Source: Tubulanus polymorphus (Eukaryota > Nemertea > Palaeonemertea > Tubulaniformes > Tubulanidae). From it: a stretch of 64,000 bases of DNA. Of this stretch, positions 62,265-64,000 are shown piece after piece. The translations under genes and the position numbers were made by a program. Under the pieces are notes generated by a model, which was given only the letters and a program-made list of their open reading frames with translations, was not told the origin of the DNA and did no database searches. Location of the stretch: the NCBI RefSeq assembly GCF_964204645.1, contig NC_134034.1:8985414-9049413 (forward strand). Reading direction: 5' to 3'. The first letter of the stretch is position 1, and the number at the start of each line of letters is the position of its first letter.

Positions 62265-62471
62265 AGTAATAGGGGTAATGGGCTTTCATACCAAAGGTCG
62301 AAAGGTCGAGCCCGAGAAATTTTCCAAAATGTTAAAATAACAACAATTTCTACTTGAATTAGTCGCGTACACTCCTAATTCAAGTAGAAATTATTATTAT
62401 TTTAACATTTGGAAAATTTATCAACCTCAACCTTTCGACCTTTGATATGAAAGCCCATTACCCCTATTACT
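62265..62471. repeat. Palindromic hairpin at the left P3 terminus
   Basis: The arms pair around AGTCGCGTACACTCCT. The outer part resembles the right P2 arm (GGTAATGGGCTTTCAT), the inner part the left P2 arm (AATTTTCC, CTACTTG), and the arms still match each other. Confidence 0.9.
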
Positions 62472-62553
62472 CTTAAAATATTCATATATATATGAATAAC
62501 ATTTAAATCATTGAACTTCTAAAATCAATTTTAATAAAAAATATAGTATTAAA

Positions 62554-64000
62554 ATGGAAGCAAATAAGTACTACTGCCCAACATGTAATATCGATATAGA
62601 TAAATCCCAAAAAGCAAGACACAATAAAACTAGAACACATTTAGAGAATAAATTGAAATTAGAATATGAAGATGATATATTAGAAAATAAATTAGAAGAA
62701 TTAAAGGATGAAAAAGAAACATACAAATGTGATACATGTAATCAATCATTCAGTGATAAAAGATATTATAAAGAACATTTAAAATCTATAAGTCATATTA
62801 GAAATAAGAATAATGATATTTTAGGTGAAGATTATTTTGATAATGATAACGATAAGAAACAGAAGACAATTAAAAGAATAAAAAATAAATTAAACAATAA
62901 AAGACCATATATGGAAGATGTAAGAAATTATATTAATTCATTAGATAATAAAAAAGATATAGAGATAACCGAAGCATTTAAAAGTGATATTGGTCCAGCA
63001 GCTATCGAGTTTAAATTTCATAAAGGTAAAACATTAGAAGAAAATAAAAAACATTTAGAAAATATGAAAGAAATAATAAAAATAATTACAAACGTAGAAT
63101 ATCCTAAAATAAGTATATCTTCTAAAGTAAAGTTTATAAAATCTGAAGATAAACCAATATATAATATAAATTCTCATTCACAACATATTATATCTAAACA
63201 ACATATAGATGATAAATTAGATAAATGTTATAATGAAATAAAAACTAAAATAGAAGAGAAATATTTTGAAGGATCTGGTTTAATATTTGATGAGATAATA
63301 TTTATAACTTTACATGTTTATAACACAAAATATAATAAGTTAACTAAATCAAAACCAATTGATGAAAATAATTTATCATATTATAAAGATGATAGTATAA
63401 ATGGAACAAGTTATATTAAACTACCATTTAAAACTAATGGTGTAATAAATATACAAAATGAAGATGATAAATGTTTTCTATGGGCTATAATAAGTTGTTT
63501 ACATCCAACAGAAGATATTACACATAGTTTTAGATTAACTCATTATAAACCATTTGAAAATAATTATAAGATAGATAAGTATCCTGTTAGAACTAAAAAC
63601 ATCCCAAAAATAGAAAGAGATAATAATCTAAAAATAAATGTATTTGATTTAATCAAATTACCAAATACAAAAGGAAATAATATTAAACATTATACATTAG
63701 AACCTTTATACCTATCAAAAGATTATGATTCAAATGATGTTATAGATATACTATATTATGAGAATCATTACATGTGGATTAAACAAATAGATTTATTTTT
63801 CAAATCAGAAAATGATCACCATAAAATATATCTATGTAGAAAATGTTTACATAGATTCAGTAATGAAAGTACATTATTAAATCATAAACAACTATGTGAT
63901 AATCATGATTATTGTAAATTAGTTTTACCAAATGAAAAGGATAAAATATTAGAATTCAAAAAATATGATTACAAAAATAAAGTACCATTTGTAATATATG
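62554..64000 (+). CDS. Family B DNA polymerase of P3, N-terminal part (runs off window)
   Basis: The frame is open for 482 codons from the ATG at 62554 to the edge, with no stop. It has N-terminal C2H2 fingers (YYCPTCN...ARH and CDTCNQSF...H), the conserved KCFLWAIISCLHP segment and a CRKCLHRF...LCD zinc pair, and it reaches PFVIY just before the first exonuclease motif. It closely resembles the P2 polymerase but has sense codons at P2 stop positions 25780, 26269, 26767 and 26818, so P3 is younger or better preserved. The start uses the TATAGTATTAAAATGG leader. Confidence 0.92.
   Translation, partial: MEANKYYCPTCNIDIDKSQKARHNKTRTHLENKLKLEYEDDILENKLEELKDEKETYKCDTCNQSFSDKRYYKEHLKSISHIRNKNNDILGEDYFDNDNDKKQKTIKRIKNKLNNKRPYMEDVRNYINSLDNKKDIEITEAFKSDIGPAAIEFKFHKGKTLEENKKHLENMKEIIKIITNVEYPKISISSKVKFIKSEDKPIYNINSHSQHIISKQHIDDKLDKCYNEIKTKIEEKYFEGSGLIFDEIIFITLHVYNTKYNKLTKSKPIDENNLSYYKDDSINGTSYIKLPFKTNGVINIQNEDDKCFLWAIISCLHPTEDITHSFRLTHYKPFENNYKIDKYPVRTKNIPKIERDNNLKINVFDLIKLPNTKGNNIKHYTLEPLYLSKDYDSNDVIDILYYENHYMWIKQIDLFFKSENDHHKIYLCRKCLHRFSNESTLLNHKQLCDNHDYCKLVLPNEKDKILEFKKYDYKNKVPFVIY

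Larger units (their letters stand above)
62265..64000 (+). mobile_element. Polinton/Maverick element P3, left part
   Basis: It starts AGTAATAGGGG like P2 and is inserted in a Gypsy LTR. The hairpin terminus and the polymerase N-terminal half are visible; the rest lies beyond the window. The region between the hairpin and the polymerase is shorter than in P2 (about 80 against 240 bases). Confidence 0.9.

Overview
The window is a piece of an invertebrate metazoan genome (spliced host-like exons, a Ty3/Gypsy LTR retrotransposon, DNA transposons, large inverted repeats) that carries three copies of an AT-rich Maverick/Polinton, the virus-like self-synthesising DNA transposons related to adintoviruses. 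The host species cannot be named from the sequence. Polintons: P1 (1 to about 14,540, left end outside the window), P2 (complete, 25,166-41,717, with a 6-bp CATATG target-site duplication) and P3 (62,265 to beyond 64,000).

P1 is nearly intact. It has a family B DNA polymerase, retroviral-type integrase with chromodomain, A32-like packaging ATPase, candidate double-jelly-roll major capsid protein, candidate penton, several small membrane proteins and a zinc-ribbon protein resembling the poxvirus/NCLDV late transcription factor VLTF3. P2 has the same capsid block in the same order, but its integrase/ATPase block is inverted, an OB-like small protein stands where P1 has the VLTF3-like gene, and an HNH gene sits at the far end. 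About half of its genes are broken. P3 shows only its left terminus and the first 482 codons of an open polymerase.

Two signals stand out. (1) Almost every virion gene of P1 and P2 starts in a T-run, a short spacer, then TAAATG fused to the start codon, which is the layout of a poxvirus late promoter; P1 also carries the VLTF3-like gene. The P2/P3 replication genes instead share an A-rich leader ending TATTAAAATGG. (2) Each P2/P3 terminus is a self-complementary hairpin of about 190-207 bp around a conserved asymmetric 16-base centre. Arm sequences differ between termini, yet each arm matches its own partner.

Nesting: a Gypsy element on the minus strand spans the right two-thirds of the window. 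Its 3' LTR is 22,968-24,968. P2 sits between this LTR and the Gypsy integrase. A block of about 15.4 kb (about 43,624-59,047) with a decayed DDE-type transposase-like gene, a 185-bp tandem array and large inverted repeats splits the Gypsy pol gene. P3 sits inside the 5' LTR. Removing the insertions leaves a Gypsy interior of about 5.1 kb. The stretch 14,541-22,967 is host sequence with repeats, a RAG1-N/ZAD-like zinc-finger exon, a second candidate first exon, a Penelope-like remnant and degenerate TTAGGG repeats.
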